NCBI GenBank assembly: GCA_025358055.1
Contig: JANYKV010000063.1
Span: forward strand, 75,569-139,568
Length of the DNA: 64,000 nt
Reading direction: 5' to 3'
From: Gemmatimonadota bacterium
GTDB lineage: Bacteria; Gemmatimonadota; Gemmatimonadetes; Gemmatimonadales; GWC2-71-9
Each line of letters opens with the position of its first letter. Position 1 is the stretch's first letter. The notes below the pieces were generated by a model. It searched no databases. It was not told the DNA's origin and saw nothing but the letters and a program-made list of their open reading frames with translations. Shown piece after piece: positions 1-9,307 of this stretch. Made by a program: the position numbers and the translations under genes.

Positions 1-1
1 G

Positions 2-331
2 CTCGCGAAATATCACGGGGCCAACGTCGATTGCGCCTTCCACGGCTGGAACGACGCCTGGCTCGACCCCGGTTTCCGGACCTGGGACATTCGGGAGACA
101 ATCGCCTACGTCCGCATCCCAATGCTCATCGTCCAGGGTGCCAAGGATCGATACGGAACCGAAGCGCAGTTGCGCGCGGCGGAAGAAGAAGCCTATTGCC
201 CGGTGGAAATTGCGCTCCTCGAAGGCGTTGGTCATGCGCCGCACATCGAACGGCCAGAAGCAACGCTTCGCGCGGCGGTTGGATTCGTTCGCGAGTTGAG
301 AGAAAACGGCGAGGTAACCCTTGATGCATGA
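2..331 (+). CDS. alpha/beta-fold hydrolase, C-terminal part (5' end outside window)
   Basis: The reading frame is open from the first bases of the window and ends at a stop at 331, so only about 109 C-terminal residues are visible. They contain the end of an alpha/beta hydrolase fold: a strand followed by the acid residue (MLIVQGAKDRYG, Asp of the triad) and the catalytic His in a GVGHAPHIERPE stretch. The nucleophile elbow lies upstream of the window. The gene runs directly into boxC, so it is probably co-transcribed with the benzoyl-CoA genes and may act on a CoA-ester or ring-cleavage intermediate. That role is inference from position. The ATG in the ORF track at 122 is internal. Confidence 0.8.
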   Translation, partial: LAKYHGANVDCAFHGWNDAWLDPGFRTWDIRETIAYVRIPMLIVQGAKDRYGTEAQLRAAEEEAYCPVEIALLEGVGHAPHIERPEATLRAAVGFVRELRENGEVTLDA

Positions 332-356
332 GGGCTCACTCGGCGGGGAGATGGGA

Positions 357-2009
357 ATGTCCTCGATCGATTTTCGGACCAGCCCGGACCGGTACCGACA
401 TTGGAAGATCACAATCGATGGGCCGATTGCCTTCCTCCTGATGGACGTGAATGAAAGCGCGGGGCTCAATCCGGGCTACGACCTCAAGATGAATTCGTAC
501 GATCTTGGTGTCGACATCGAGCTTCATGACGCCGTGCAACGCCTTCGGTTCGAACACCCGACGGTAAAGGCCGTCGTGATCCGATCGGCCCAGGAACGAG
601 TGTTTTGCGCCGGTGCCAACATCCGGATGTTGAGCCAGTCGAGTCACGGCCACAAGGTCAACTTCTGCAAGTTCACCAACGAAACTCGCAGTGCGATTGA
701 GGATGCCAGCACCGAAAGCCGGCAGATCTATCTCAGCGCAGTGAGCGGTACCGCTGCCGGCGGCGGCTATGAGCTGGCCTTGGCGACCGAGCACATCATG
801 CTCGTCGACGACCGAAGTTCCGCGGTATCTTGCCCGGAGACCCCACTCCTGGCGGTGCTGCCGGCCACCGGTGGGCTGACTCGTATCGTCGACAAACGCA
901 AAGTTCGCCGAGATCTAGCCGACGTGTTCGGCACGCTCGAAGAGGGCGTGAAGGGCAAACGCGCCTTGGACTGGCGCTTGGTGGATGAGCTCGTCCCTAA
1001 GTCCGTGTGGAACGAAAAGGTCCGGGAGCGGGCCATGGCGCTCGCTCGCCGCTCGGACCGGCCGGATCGTGCGCCCGGCATCACGCTTGGCCCTCTCCAC
1101 CGACGAATCGAGGGCGATGCCATCCAATATCGCTGGGTGGAAGTGGTGCTCGATCGAGCGAGCAGGGTTGGCTACGTCACCTTGAAGGGTCCAACCGAGC
1201 CGCCGCCAAAGACGCCGGCGCAAGTGCTGGCCCAAGGCGATGCGTTCTGGCCCCTGGCCCTCGCCCGTGAGTTGGACGACGCCATCCTTCATCTTCGATT
1301 GAACGAGCCAAAAATCGGATTGCTGGCTTTCCGAAGCGTAGGCGACCCCGTCACCGCGCTCGGGTACGACGCTCTGATCGACCAACATGGCACGGACTGG
1401 CTCATTCGCGAAGTGCGGCTGTTTCTCAAGCGGGTGCTCAAACGGCTTGACCTGACCTCCCGCTCCTTGATTGCGTTGATTGAACCGGGCAGCTGCTTTG
1501 CCGGCACCCTGGCCGAGGTGGCGCTCGCCTGCGATCGCTCGATCATGCTGGAAGGGCCGCTGGTGGTCGGCGCGCCTTCCGCAGTGATCGCGTTGAGTGC
1601 GCTCAATTTTGGCGCCTATCCGATGTCGAACGGGATTTCGCGGCTCGACACGAGATTTTTGGGTGAGCCCGAGAGCGTCATCCGTGCGGCAACGCATATC
1701 GGGGAGCTCCTCGACGCCAAAAACGCCTCCCTCTTGGGGCTCGTCACCTTCACGTACGATAGCACCGATTGGGCCGACGAGATTCGCATCATGTTCGAGG
1801 AGCGGGCGAGCTTCTCTCCTGATGCGCTGACCGGCATGGAGGCCAACCTTCGTTTCGCCGGACCCGAGACCATGGAAACCAAGATTTTCGGCCGACTTAC
1901 CGCCTGGCAAAACTGGATTTTTCAGCGACCAAACGCAGCCGGTGACGAAGGCGCTCTTCGGCGCTACGGCAGCGGCGTGCAACCGAGCTACGATCACAAC
2001 CGAGTGTGA
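357..2009 (+). CDS. boxC: benzoyl-CoA-dihydrodiol lyase BoxC
   Basis: BoxC opens the ring of 2,3-epoxybenzoyl-CoA in the aerobic box pathway, giving 3,4-dehydroadipyl-CoA semialdehyde and formate. The protein has two crotonase-like halves: an N-terminal enoyl-CoA hydratase-type core (VFCAGANI near residue 82, GGGYELALA near 135) and a second, degenerate half (CFAGTLAEVALACD near 377). The length of about 550 residues and the opening FRTSPDRYRHW are typical of BoxC. Several starts are possible (TTG 321, ATG 324, 351, 357). I chose 357 because GGGGAG sits 6 bases upstream and family proteins begin just before this motif. ATG 324 would overlap the upstream stop by 8 bases. boxB follows after 3 bases. 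Confidence 0.93.
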   Translation: MSSIDFRTSPDRYRHWKITIDGPIAFLLMDVNESAGLNPGYDLKMNSYDLGVDIELHDAVQRLRFEHPTVKAVVIRSAQERVFCAGANIRMLSQSSHGHKVNFCKFTNETRSAIEDASTESRQIYLSAVSGTAAGGGYELALATEHIMLVDDRSSAVSCPETPLLAVLPATGGLTRIVDKRKVRRDLADVFGTLEEGVKGKRALDWRLVDELVPKSVWNEKVRERAMALARRSDRPDRAPGITLGPLHRRIEGDAIQYRWVEVVLDRASRVGYVTLKGPTEPPPKTPAQVLAQGDAFWPLALARELDDAILHLRLNEPKIGLLAFRSVGDPVTALGYDALIDQHGTDWLIREVRLFLKRVLKRLDLTSRSLIALIEPGSCFAGTLAEVALACDRSIMLEGPLVVGAPSAVIALSALNFGAYPMSNGISRLDTRFLGEPESVIRAATHIGELLDAKNASLLGLVTFTYDSTDWADEIRIMFEERASFSPDALTGMEANLRFAGPETMETKIFGRLTAWQNWIFQRPNAAGDEGALRRYGSGVQPSYDHNRV

Positions 2010-2012
2010 CCC

Positions 2013-3461
2013 ATGACTGATGCGATGAACGTCGATTACGATGGACTGATCCCCAACAATGTCGGGCTCAGCACCGACGAGCGGGTCAAAAAGGCGCTCG
2101 AGAAGTGGCACCCAGGGTACATCGACTGGTGGATGGATATGGGACCGGAAGGCTTTCAGGAGGCGCTCGTCTATCTCCGGACCGCGGTGGGAGTCGGCTC
2201 GAACGGATGGGCCCGATTCGACTATGTCAGAATGCCAGAGTACAAGTGGGGCATCTTGCTCGCCCCAGCGGTGACCGATCGGCGAATCCCCTTCGGGGCG
2301 AACAAGGGCGAACCAGTGTGGCAAGAGGTGCCGGGCGAGCATCGCGCGATGCTCCGCCGGCTGATTGTTATCCAAGGCGACACCGAGCCCGCCTCGGTCG
2401 AACAGCAGCGCCACCTGGGTAAGACCGCTCCATCTCTGTACGACATGCGCAACCTCTTCCAGGTGAATGTCGAAGAAGGCCGTCACCTCTGGGCGATGGT
2501 GTATCTCCTGCAGAAATACTTTGGCAACGATGGGCGCGAAGAAGCCGAGGAGTTGTTGCGGCGTCGCTCCGGCGATCAGGATTCGCCTCGGATGCTTGGT
2601 GCCTTCAACGAATCGACGCCCGATTGGCTCTCTTTTTTCATGTTTACCTTCTTCACTGATCGCGACGGCAAGATGCAGCTCGAGGCACTGGCTCAGTCCG
2701 GGTTTGACCCTCTCTCCCGAACCTGCCGATTCATGCTGACGGAAGAAGCGCATCATATGTTCGTGGGTGAGACCGGTGTGGGGAGGATTGTTCAGCGCAC
2801 CTGCCAGGCTATGAACCAGGCCGGTATCACGGACCCATTCGAGATCGAGTGCGTCCGCGCCCTGGACGTCATCGACCTCCCCACGATCCAAAAGAAGGCC
2901 AACCTACATTTTTCGTTGACCCTCGACCTTTTCGGATCCGAAGTGTCGACCAACGCGGCCAACGCGTTCCATGCCGGCCTCAAAGGCCGCTATCGCGAAG
3001 ACAAGCTCGACGACGACCATCGCCTGGAGACGGCCACCTACCCGGTTCTCCGCCCAACGGATGGTGTCATCCAATCGATGGACGTACCCGCGTTGTCAGC
3101 GCTCAACATGCGGCTCCGTGACGACTATGTGAAGGACTGTCAGAAGGGCATTGACCGTTGGAACCGCGTTATCGCGAATGCCGGAATCACATTCGAGATC
3201 CGATTGCCCCACGTTGGATTCAATCGGAAAATCGGTGAATTCAAGAGCGTGCTCACGGATCTGGAAGGCAACTACCTGACCCAAGAAGAGTGGGCCGCAC
3301 AGCGGGATCGTATGCTCCCGAATGCGGAAGACCAGACCTTTATCGAAAGCCTGATGCAGACATCGGTCGGCGTGCCGGGTGAGTATGCGGGCTGGATTGC
3401 CCCGCCTCGGGTCGGCATCGACAACAAACCCGGCGACTTCGAGTATGTGAGAATCGCATAA
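2013..3461 (+). CDS. boxB: benzoyl-CoA 2,3-epoxidase subunit B (BoxB)
   Basis: BoxB is the di-iron oxygenase component of benzoyl-CoA epoxidase. With the reductase BoxA it converts benzoyl-CoA to the 2,3-epoxide using O2 and NADPH in the cytoplasm. The 482-residue length fits the family. Two carboxylate/histidine iron-binding motifs are visible, VNVEEGRHLW near residue 153 and TEEAHHMF near 242, in the expected E-x2-H spacing. The gene starts 3 bases after boxC, so the two are surely one transcript. The reductase gene boxA, the ligase and boxD are not in this window; upstream sequence must be checked. No truncation or frameshift is seen. Confidence 0.95.
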   Translation: MTDAMNVDYDGLIPNNVGLSTDERVKKALEKWHPGYIDWWMDMGPEGFQEALVYLRTAVGVGSNGWARFDYVRMPEYKWGILLAPAVTDRRIPFGANKGEPVWQEVPGEHRAMLRRLIVIQGDTEPASVEQQRHLGKTAPSLYDMRNLFQVNVEEGRHLWAMVYLLQKYFGNDGREEAEELLRRRSGDQDSPRMLGAFNESTPDWLSFFMFTFFTDRDGKMQLEALAQSGFDPLSRTCRFMLTEEAHHMFVGETGVGRIVQRTCQAMNQAGITDPFEIECVRALDVIDLPTIQKKANLHFSLTLDLFGSEVSTNAANAFHAGLKGRYREDKLDDDHRLETATYPVLRPTDGVIQSMDVPALSALNMRLRDDYVKDCQKGIDRWNRVIANAGITFEIRLPHVGFNRKIGEFKSVLTDLEGNYLTQEEWAAQRDRMLPNAEDQTFIESLMQTSVGVPGEYAGWIAPPRVGIDNKPGDFEYVRIA

Positions 3462-3513
3462 CGGTACTGGTAGGGTCTAGAACCTGGTGATCAAGGGTCC
3501 AGCTCCATCATCG

Positions 3514-3542
3514 TTGCCCACACCGCATCGCCATCGTAGTAT
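3514..3542 (+). promoter_or_regulatory. candidate sigma-70-type promoter for the GMC/subunit-3 pair
   Basis: TTGCCC (3514-3519), a 17-base spacer and TAGTAT (3537-3542) lie in the 114-base gap between boxB and the GMC gene. Transcription would start near 3549, about 27 bases before the TTG start. The match to TTGACA/TATAAT is 4 of 6 in each box, so this is a plausible but unproven promoter. It would separate the GMC pair from the box operon. Confidence 0.4.
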
Positions 3543-3564
3543 AGCGGGGACATTTTCACATCCC

Positions 3565-3569
3565 GGAGG
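3565..3569 (+). promoter_or_regulatory. ribosome binding site that fixes a TTG start
   Basis: GGAGG at 3565-3569 stands 6 bases before TTG at 3576. No ATG or GTG lies in frame between this site and the FAD-binding motif of the following gene, so the Shine-Dalgarno sequence decides for the unusual TTG start. Confidence 0.7.
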
Positions 3570-3575
3570 TCTGGA

Positions 3576-5366
3576 TTGCCGTCCTCGCCCAGCAAAACCA
3601 AGGGACCCTACGACGTGATCGTTGTCGGCTCGGGAGCCGGCGGAGGCATGAGCGCGTATGCCTTGGCGATGTCCGGACTCAAGGTGCTGATGCTCGAGGC
3701 CGGCCGCTGGTACGATCCGATCCGCGAAACCCCGATGTTTCAGACCCCGAAGATCGCCCCTCTCCGCGGCGGGGGTACTCCGGACAAACCGTTCGGCTTC
3801 TACGATGCCACTGTGGATGGCGGCTGGCGCGTGCCGGGCGAGCCGTATACGAGCGACGACGGCGTGAACTTCGCCTGGTGGCGGGCCCGGATGTTAGGCG
3901 GTCGGACCAATCACTGGGGCCGCATTGCCCTTCGCATGGGGCCGTACGATTTCAAGCCGCGCAGTCGAGACGGGCTCGGCATCGATTGGCCGATTTCATA
4001 CGAAGACCTTGCACCGTACTACGACAAGGCCGAAGCCTTGATCGGGGTGTATGGGTCGAATGAAGGTCTGGAGAATACGCCTGATTCGCCGAATAGCACG
4101 CTGCTCCCGCCTCCCAAGCCTCGCGCGTACGAGCTCTTGGTTCAAAAGGCGGGTCCCAAGGTCGGTGTCCCCATCATTCCGTCGCACTTGGCCATCTTGA
4201 GTCAGAAGCAAGATGCGGAGCGAGTTGCCCGGCTCTGCCACCCCGACAATCCGCGAGCCCGACAGCTGCTCGTAGCATCGATTCGCGGCCGCCAAGCGTG
4301 CTTTTGGGCGACGGAATGCGGCCGCGGATGTAGCATTCGCGCCAATTTTCAGTCTCCCACAGTATTGCTTCCTCCCGCGCTGGCGAGCGGCAACCTCGAC
4401 ATCATCACCAACGCGATGGTTCGGGAAGTTACGATCGACAAGACCGGGCGCGCCACCGGGGTCCACTACATCGACAAAACTACACGAACCGACAAACACG
4501 CCACGGCACGGATCGTCGTCTTGGCCGCGAGCGGCTGCGAGTCCGCGCGCATCCTGCTCAATTCGAAGAGCTCTCAATTTCCGAATGGCCTCGGGAACGG
4601 CAGCGGAAAGGTCGGTCGATACTTGATGGACACGGTGGGCGCGGGCATCGGAGGGCAAATTCCGGCGCTCGAAAACATGCCGCCCTACAATGACGACGGC
4701 GCGTCGGCCATGCACGTGTATAGCCCCTGGTGGTTGTATAAAGAACAGGCCGCCGGCAAACTCGATTTCCCCCGCGGCTATCACATCGAGCCTTCGGGGG
4801 GTAGAGGGATGCCCGGCGCCGGAGCCTTCGGCGGCCTGGAGAGCCTCACCGGCGGAAGCTATGGCAAGAAATTCAAGGAGGACTGTCGGCGCTACTATGG
4901 CACCTTCGTGTACTTCGCTGGTCGAGGAGAGATGATTCCCAACGACGACTCGTACTGCGACATCGACAAGAACGTGGTCGATCAGTGGGGCATCCCGGTC
5001 CTGAGGTTCCACTGGAAATGGGCCGACGCGGAGCTCAATCAGGCGCGTCACATGCAGAAGACCTTCGCCGGAATCATCGAAGCGATGGGGGGCAAGGTTC
5101 AGGGGACGGTACAAACTGATGGCCGGAAGGCGATCGCCGCTCCCGGGGAGATCATTCACGAGGTCGGAACCACCGGCATGGGCAGCGATCCCGGCAAATC
5201 CGTGCTCAATGAGCACGCCCAGTCCTGGGAAGTGAAAAACCTGTTCGTCGCCGACGGCGGACCGTTCGTGTCCAATGCCGACAAAAACCCGACGCTGACG
5301 ATCCTGGCCCTTTCGTGGCGCACGGCGGACTACATCGCTGATCAGGCCAGGAAGGGGGCGCTATGA
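3576..5366 (+). CDS. GMC-family FAD oxidoreductase, catalytic subunit paired with a gluconate 2-dehydrogenase subunit 3 protein
   Basis: A 596-residue flavoprotein dehydrogenase of the glucose-methanol-choline family. The N-terminus carries the FAD dinucleotide-binding motif VVGSGAGGG (from about residue 16); the C-terminal domain has the catalytic His region HEVGTTGMG and the conserved KNPTLT Asn. A Cys cluster (C-x5-C-x3-C near residue 241) is where related FAD glucose and glucoside dehydrogenases bind an Fe-S cluster. There is no signal peptide, although the partner gene, overlapping by 4 bases (ATGA), has a Tat signal. The subunit is therefore probably carried to the periplasm with its partner. 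Likely substrate is a sugar, glycoside or sugar acid; the exact substrate cannot be read from sequence. Confidence 0.88.
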   Translation: MPSSPSKTKGPYDVIVVGSGAGGGMSAYALAMSGLKVLMLEAGRWYDPIRETPMFQTPKIAPLRGGGTPDKPFGFYDATVDGGWRVPGEPYTSDDGVNFAWWRARMLGGRTNHWGRIALRMGPYDFKPRSRDGLGIDWPISYEDLAPYYDKAEALIGVYGSNEGLENTPDSPNSTLLPPPKPRAYELLVQKAGPKVGVPIIPSHLAILSQKQDAERVARLCHPDNPRARQLLVASIRGRQACFWATECGRGCSIRANFQSPTVLLPPALASGNLDIITNAMVREVTIDKTGRATGVHYIDKTTRTDKHATARIVVLAASGCESARILLNSKSSQFPNGLGNGSGKVGRYLMDTVGAGIGGQIPALENMPPYNDDGASAMHVYSPWWLYKEQAAGKLDFPRGYHIEPSGGRGMPGAGAFGGLESLTGGSYGKKFKEDCRRYYGTFVYFAGRGEMIPNDDSYCDIDKNVVDQWGIPVLRFHWKWADAELNQARHMQKTFAGIIEAMGGKVQGTVQTDGRKAIAAPGEIIHEVGTTGMGSDPGKSVLNEHAQSWEVKNLFVADGGPFVSNADKNPTLTILALSWRTADYIADQARKGAL

Positions 5367-6010
5367 CCTCTCGGAGGGAAGCCCTCAAGATCCTGGCCGC
5401 CACCGCAGCGGCCCCAGCACTCGCGGCTGTAGTCCCGACAGAGGGCAGCGCTCAGACACCGGCTCCTCCAGCCTCGGCCCTGGTATCCGGACACGCCGGA
5501 CCGAGAGGCACGCCGTCCGACCCCGATCTCATTCGGCCGATGGTGACGTGGAAGAAGCTCTTGACCGCCCCCGAACTCCACACCGTCGCGGCACTCTGTG
5601 ATATCATCATTCCGGCCGATGCGCATTCGCCTGGGGCGAGCACCCTAGGAGTGCCGGATTATATCAACGAGTATGTGAGCGCACCGATCGAGGGACAGCA
5701 GTCTGCGTTAGTCATGCTCCGTGGTGGGCTCGGCTGGCTCAATACCGAGTCGACGAAGCGATACGGCAAAGCGTTCGGCTTCTTAAGCCACGCGCAGAAG
5801 ACCGCCATCTGCGACGACATCTGCTATGCGCCCAAGGCAAAACCGGAATTCGCTCAAGCCGCGGCTTTCTTCGCCTTCTTCCGGAATCTCACGGCCACGG
5901 GGTTCTACACTACGCCCGAAGGGATGAAAGACCTTCGGTACGTCGGCAATATGGCCCAACCGAAGTGGGACGGGCCGCCACCCGAGGTACTGAGACATAT
6001 TGGGATGTAG
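5363..6010 (+). CDS. gluconate 2-dehydrogenase subunit 3 family protein, Tat signal
   Basis: The small subunit of a GMC dehydrogenase complex (215 residues). The N-terminus has a twin-arginine signal, SRREALKIL, followed by an Ala-rich hydrophobic stretch and probable cleavage after residue 30. The core (LTAPELHTVAALCDIIIPAD, then GVPDYINEY) is the hallmark of the gluconate 2-dehydrogenase subunit 3 family. In known complexes this subunit is needed for folding and Tat export of the signal-less GMC partner. Its start codon overlaps the stop of the GMC gene (ATGA), which implies translational coupling and equal stoichiometry. No cytochrome c gene is adjacent, so the electron acceptor is unknown. 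Confidence 0.88.
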   Translation: MTSRREALKILAATAAAPALAAVVPTEGSAQTPAPPASALVSGHAGPRGTPSDPDLIRPMVTWKKLLTAPELHTVAALCDIIIPADAHSPGASTLGVPDYINEYVSAPIEGQQSALVMLRGGLGWLNTESTKRYGKAFGFLSHAQKTAICDDICYAPKAKPEFAQAAAFFAFFRNLTATGFYTTPEGMKDLRYVGNMAQPKWDGPPPEVLRHIGM

Positions 6011-6052
6011 GAGGGGAAGGGGAAAGGGGAACGGGGAAGGCAAAAACTGTAG

Positions 6053-6073
6053 GGGCCGGATACATCCCGGCCC
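6053..6073. terminator. hairpin between convergent genes, possible bidirectional terminator
   Basis: GGGCCGG-ATACATC-CCGGCCC forms a perfect 7-bp stem with a 7-base loop between the convergent ends of the subunit-3 gene and cutC. On the minus strand it is followed within 6 bases by TTTTT, fitting termination of cutC. The preceding 40 bases on the plus strand are a G/A-rich tract of GGGGAAGG-type units with no coding signal. A dispersed repeat is an alternative reading. Confidence 0.45.
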
Positions 6074-6113
6074 GTTCCTGGCGAGAAAGCCAACACCATA
6101 GCGAAACGTAGGG

Positions 6114-6866
6114 CTACCAGGGAATCCTGCTACGAATGGCCCTGATTCGCTCCGAGCTCGTCACCATCCGCAAATACTCTTGCGGCACGTAGGGTTTCCC
6201 CATCGCGGCGGAATGGTTCCGCCACTGCATGCGGCTCTCGACCGGTAGCGTGCCCCGCACGTGAACTTCCTTGACTCCGGTACGGGCCACGATCTCTGCC
6301 ACGCTGTCCTCGTCGATCCCTCCGCCAGCCAAGATTTGGATCCGCCCCGCCGAGTGTTGCACACAGCGTTTGATGGCGTCGGCGCCCTCGAGTGCGGTAC
6401 TGGCTTGGCCGGATGTGAGGATTCGATCGACACCGAGGTCAATCAACTGATCGAGGGCGGCAATCGGGTCGCGAGTCATGTCGAAGGCACGATGGAACGT
6501 GAAGGGAAGCGGGCGAGTGGCATCGATCAGCTGCTTCGTCCGCTCGATATCGATAGTTCCGTCGGTTGCCAAAGCGCCGCACACGATCCCGTCCATGCCG
6601 TAGTCCCGAGCGAGAGTGATATCGTGCAACATCACGGCCATCTCGTCCTCGGAATAGACGAAATCGGCACCTCGGGCCCGGACCAGAATGCAGATGCCGA
6701 TGCGCACTCGTTTTCGGAGAAGGGACATGGTCCCGGCGCTCGGTGTGGTTCCACCCTCCACCAGGTTATCGCAAAGCTCGAGGCGCTCCGCTCCGCCTAA
6801 CTCCGCGGCAACGCCCGAATCGACCGAATCGACGCAGGCCTCAATCAGGGTAGCGTTTTGGGGCAT
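6114..6866 (-). CDS. cutC: CutC-family protein (copper homeostasis/TIM-barrel)
   Basis: A 250-residue TIM-barrel protein with the full CutC signature: IEACVDS at the start, GGAERLELCDNL, ILVRARGADFVYS, FHRAFDMT near the middle and ILAGGGI near the end. CutC was named for copper tolerance in E. coli, but its molecular activity is unsettled and the family resembles sugar or nucleoside-modifying barrels. The ORF track extends 65 residues further upstream into sequence with no CutC homology; ATG 6866 (MPQNATLIEAC) is the natural start. It is divergent, with a 61-base gap, from the TIM-barrel gene at 6928. Confidence 0.9.
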   Translation of the reverse strand: MPQNATLIEACVDSVDSGVAAELGGAERLELCDNLVEGGTTPSAGTMSLLRKRVRIGICILVRARGADFVYSEDEMAVMLHDITLARDYGMDGIVCGALATDGTIDIERTKQLIDATRPLPFTFHRAFDMTRDPIAALDQLIDLGVDRILTSGQASTALEGADAIKRCVQHSAGRIQILAGGGIDEDSVAEIVARTGVKEVHVRGTLPVESRMQWRNHSAAMGKPYVPQEYLRMVTSSERIRAIRSRIPW

Positions 6867-6927
6867 GGCGGGATAATCTACCCGAGGGTACCGGAATTTG
6901 CCTCCTCTCCTTCCAGACTCGCCGCCT

Positions 6928-7803
<876 letters not shown>

Positions 7804-7848
7804 ACTGTGGACTCAGGGTTCCGAGACCAGCGTAGAATGGAGCAGGGC

Positions 7849-8667
7849 ATGAACCGGCGAGAAGCGGTGCAAATGATGGGGGCGGTAGTAGGGGCGGTAG
7901 CCTGGCGGCCTGGCGCTGCGCAGCTCCGCATGGACCGCATCGGACTCCAGCTCTACACTGTGCGCACCGAGATGGCCAAGGATGTGGATGCGACGCTGGC
8001 CCGGGTTCGCGAGATCGGCTACACCGAGGTGGAATTCGCGGGCTACTTCAACAAGCCCCCTAAGGAACTCCGAGCCAGCCTTGACCGCATTGGCCTTACC
8101 GCTCCGGCGGCCCACGTAGAGTTGGGTCCGGATTGGAAGAAGGTGCTCGATGACGCTCTCGTCATGGGACACCGATATGTGGTCGCGCCCTGGGTGGCCG
8201 CCGAGCGGCGGCGAACCCTCAGTGATTGGAAACGCGTGGCCCAGGAGTTCAACAAAGCAGGAGACCAGGCGCGCGCGGCCGGCCTGCGGTTCTTGTATCA
8301 CAATCACGACTTCGAGTTCGTTCCTCTCGAGGGAAAACTGCCCTACGACGTGCTACTGGCGGAAACGGACAAGAACCTTGTTGGCCTCGAGATGGATCTG
8401 TATTGGATTACCAAAGGTGGTCAGGATCCGCTCGCCTATTTCAACAAATACCCAGGCCGGTTTTCCTGCGTGCATGTGAAGGACATGGACCGGACGCCAC
8501 AGCAAGGCATGGTCGATGTCGGCGCCGGCAAGATCGACTTCAAAGCTATCTTTGCGCGGTCCAAACAAGCGGGCATTGCGCACTATTTCGTGGAGCACGA
8601 TCAGCCGGCCGTGCCGTTCGACTCCATCCGAAATAGCTATCAACACCTCAGAGCATTGACCTGGTAG
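7849..8667 (+). CDS. sugar phosphate isomerase/epimerase family TIM-barrel, exported
   Basis: A 272-residue AP-endonuclease-2-type TIM barrel. Metal-binding segments are visible as LYHNHDFEF, VGLEMDLYW, SCVHVKDMD and FVEHDQPA. Relatives include IolE-like dehydratases and recently characterised enzymes acting on 3-keto-glycosides. The start at ATG 7849 has GGAG 6 bases upstream and opens with NRREAVQMM plus a hydrophobic stretch, a second Tat-like leader in this cluster. The ORF track start at 7807 would put charged residues before the leader. Gap to the previous gene is 45 bases and to the next 29, on the same strand, consistent with one operon. Confidence 0.82.
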   Translation: MNRREAVQMMGAVVGAVAWRPGAAQLRMDRIGLQLYTVRTEMAKDVDATLARVREIGYTEVEFAGYFNKPPKELRASLDRIGLTAPAAHVELGPDWKKVLDDALVMGHRYVVAPWVAAERRRTLSDWKRVAQEFNKAGDQARAAGLRFLYHNHDFEFVPLEGKLPYDVLLAETDKNLVGLEMDLYWITKGGQDPLAYFNKYPGRFSCVHVKDMDRTPQQGMVDVGAGKIDFKAIFARSKQAGIAHYFVEHDQPAVPFDSIRNSYQHLRALTW

Positions 8668-8696
8668 TCGAGCGCCACAACGAGGGGGAGGCCAGC

Positions 8697-9305
8697 ATGG
8701 ACCGCAGAGAAGCATTGAAACTGCTCAGCCTAGCGGCGGGGACCCCATCGTTTCTCAATTGGTCTTCGGACGACCTCGTCGCGGGCCTCCGGGCGCACGG
8801 AGCACATCTGGAGTCGGCCGGCCCCCATCGGTTTCAGACCCTCAACCCACACCAACGGGCCACGGTGGCGGAGTTGTCGGACCTGATTCTTCCCACTACA
8901 GAAACGCCCGGCGCGCGCGCAGCCAAGGTGGATGAATTCATCGATACCATTCTTACGGACTGGGTGACGGAATCCGAACGAACGTCGTTTCTCGCCGGCC
9001 TCGCGGATGTCGACGCCAAGGCCAAGGACAAATTTGGAAAGACCTTTCTTCAGGCGTCCTCCGGGCAACGCGGTGAACAGCTCACCCAGATGGACAGCGA
9101 GGTCGCCGATCTGCGGAAAACGAAGGCAGCCTGGAAAGAAGGCAGCGGACCAAAGCCGGCCGATCCTCATGAGCACTTCTTCCATCGAATCAGGTCGCTT
9201 ACAGTGTCCGGCTACTATTCCAGTGAGATCGGAATGACGCTCGAACGCAAAGTAGAGATCATCCCGGGCCGGTTTCAAGGCTGCGTCCCCGTCAAGGTAC
9301 TCTGA
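8697..9305 (+). CDS. gluconate 2-dehydrogenase subunit 3 family protein, Tat signal (second copy)
   Basis: A 202-residue small subunit for the GMC gene that follows after 2 bases. The leader DRREALKLLSLAAG is a minimal twin-arginine signal. The core LNPHQRATVAELSDLILPTTETPGA matches subunit 3 of gluconate 2-dehydrogenase, and the C-terminal half has HEHFFHRIRSLTVSGYYSSE, the conserved end of the family. A GGGGGAGG Shine-Dalgarno precedes the ATG. It is clearly divergent from the first copy (5363-6010), and gene order is reversed (small subunit first), so this is probably a separate complex with its own substrate rather than a recent duplicate. Confidence 0.88.
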   Translation: MDRREALKLLSLAAGTPSFLNWSSDDLVAGLRAHGAHLESAGPHRFQTLNPHQRATVAELSDLILPTTETPGARAAKVDEFIDTILTDWVTESERTSFLAGLADVDAKAKDKFGKTFLQASSGQRGEQLTQMDSEVADLRKTKAAWKEGSGPKPADPHEHFFHRIRSLTVSGYYSSEIGMTLERKVEIIPGRFQGCVPVKVL

Positions 9306-9307
9306 CC

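Noticed and set aside
915-2891. 658-residue minus-strand ORF
   Set aside because: It is antisense to boxC and boxB, has no recognisable protein character and overlaps two confidently identified genes.
3996-5216. 406-residue minus-strand ORF
   Set aside because: Antisense shadow of the first GMC oxidoreductase; high GC makes long false frames.
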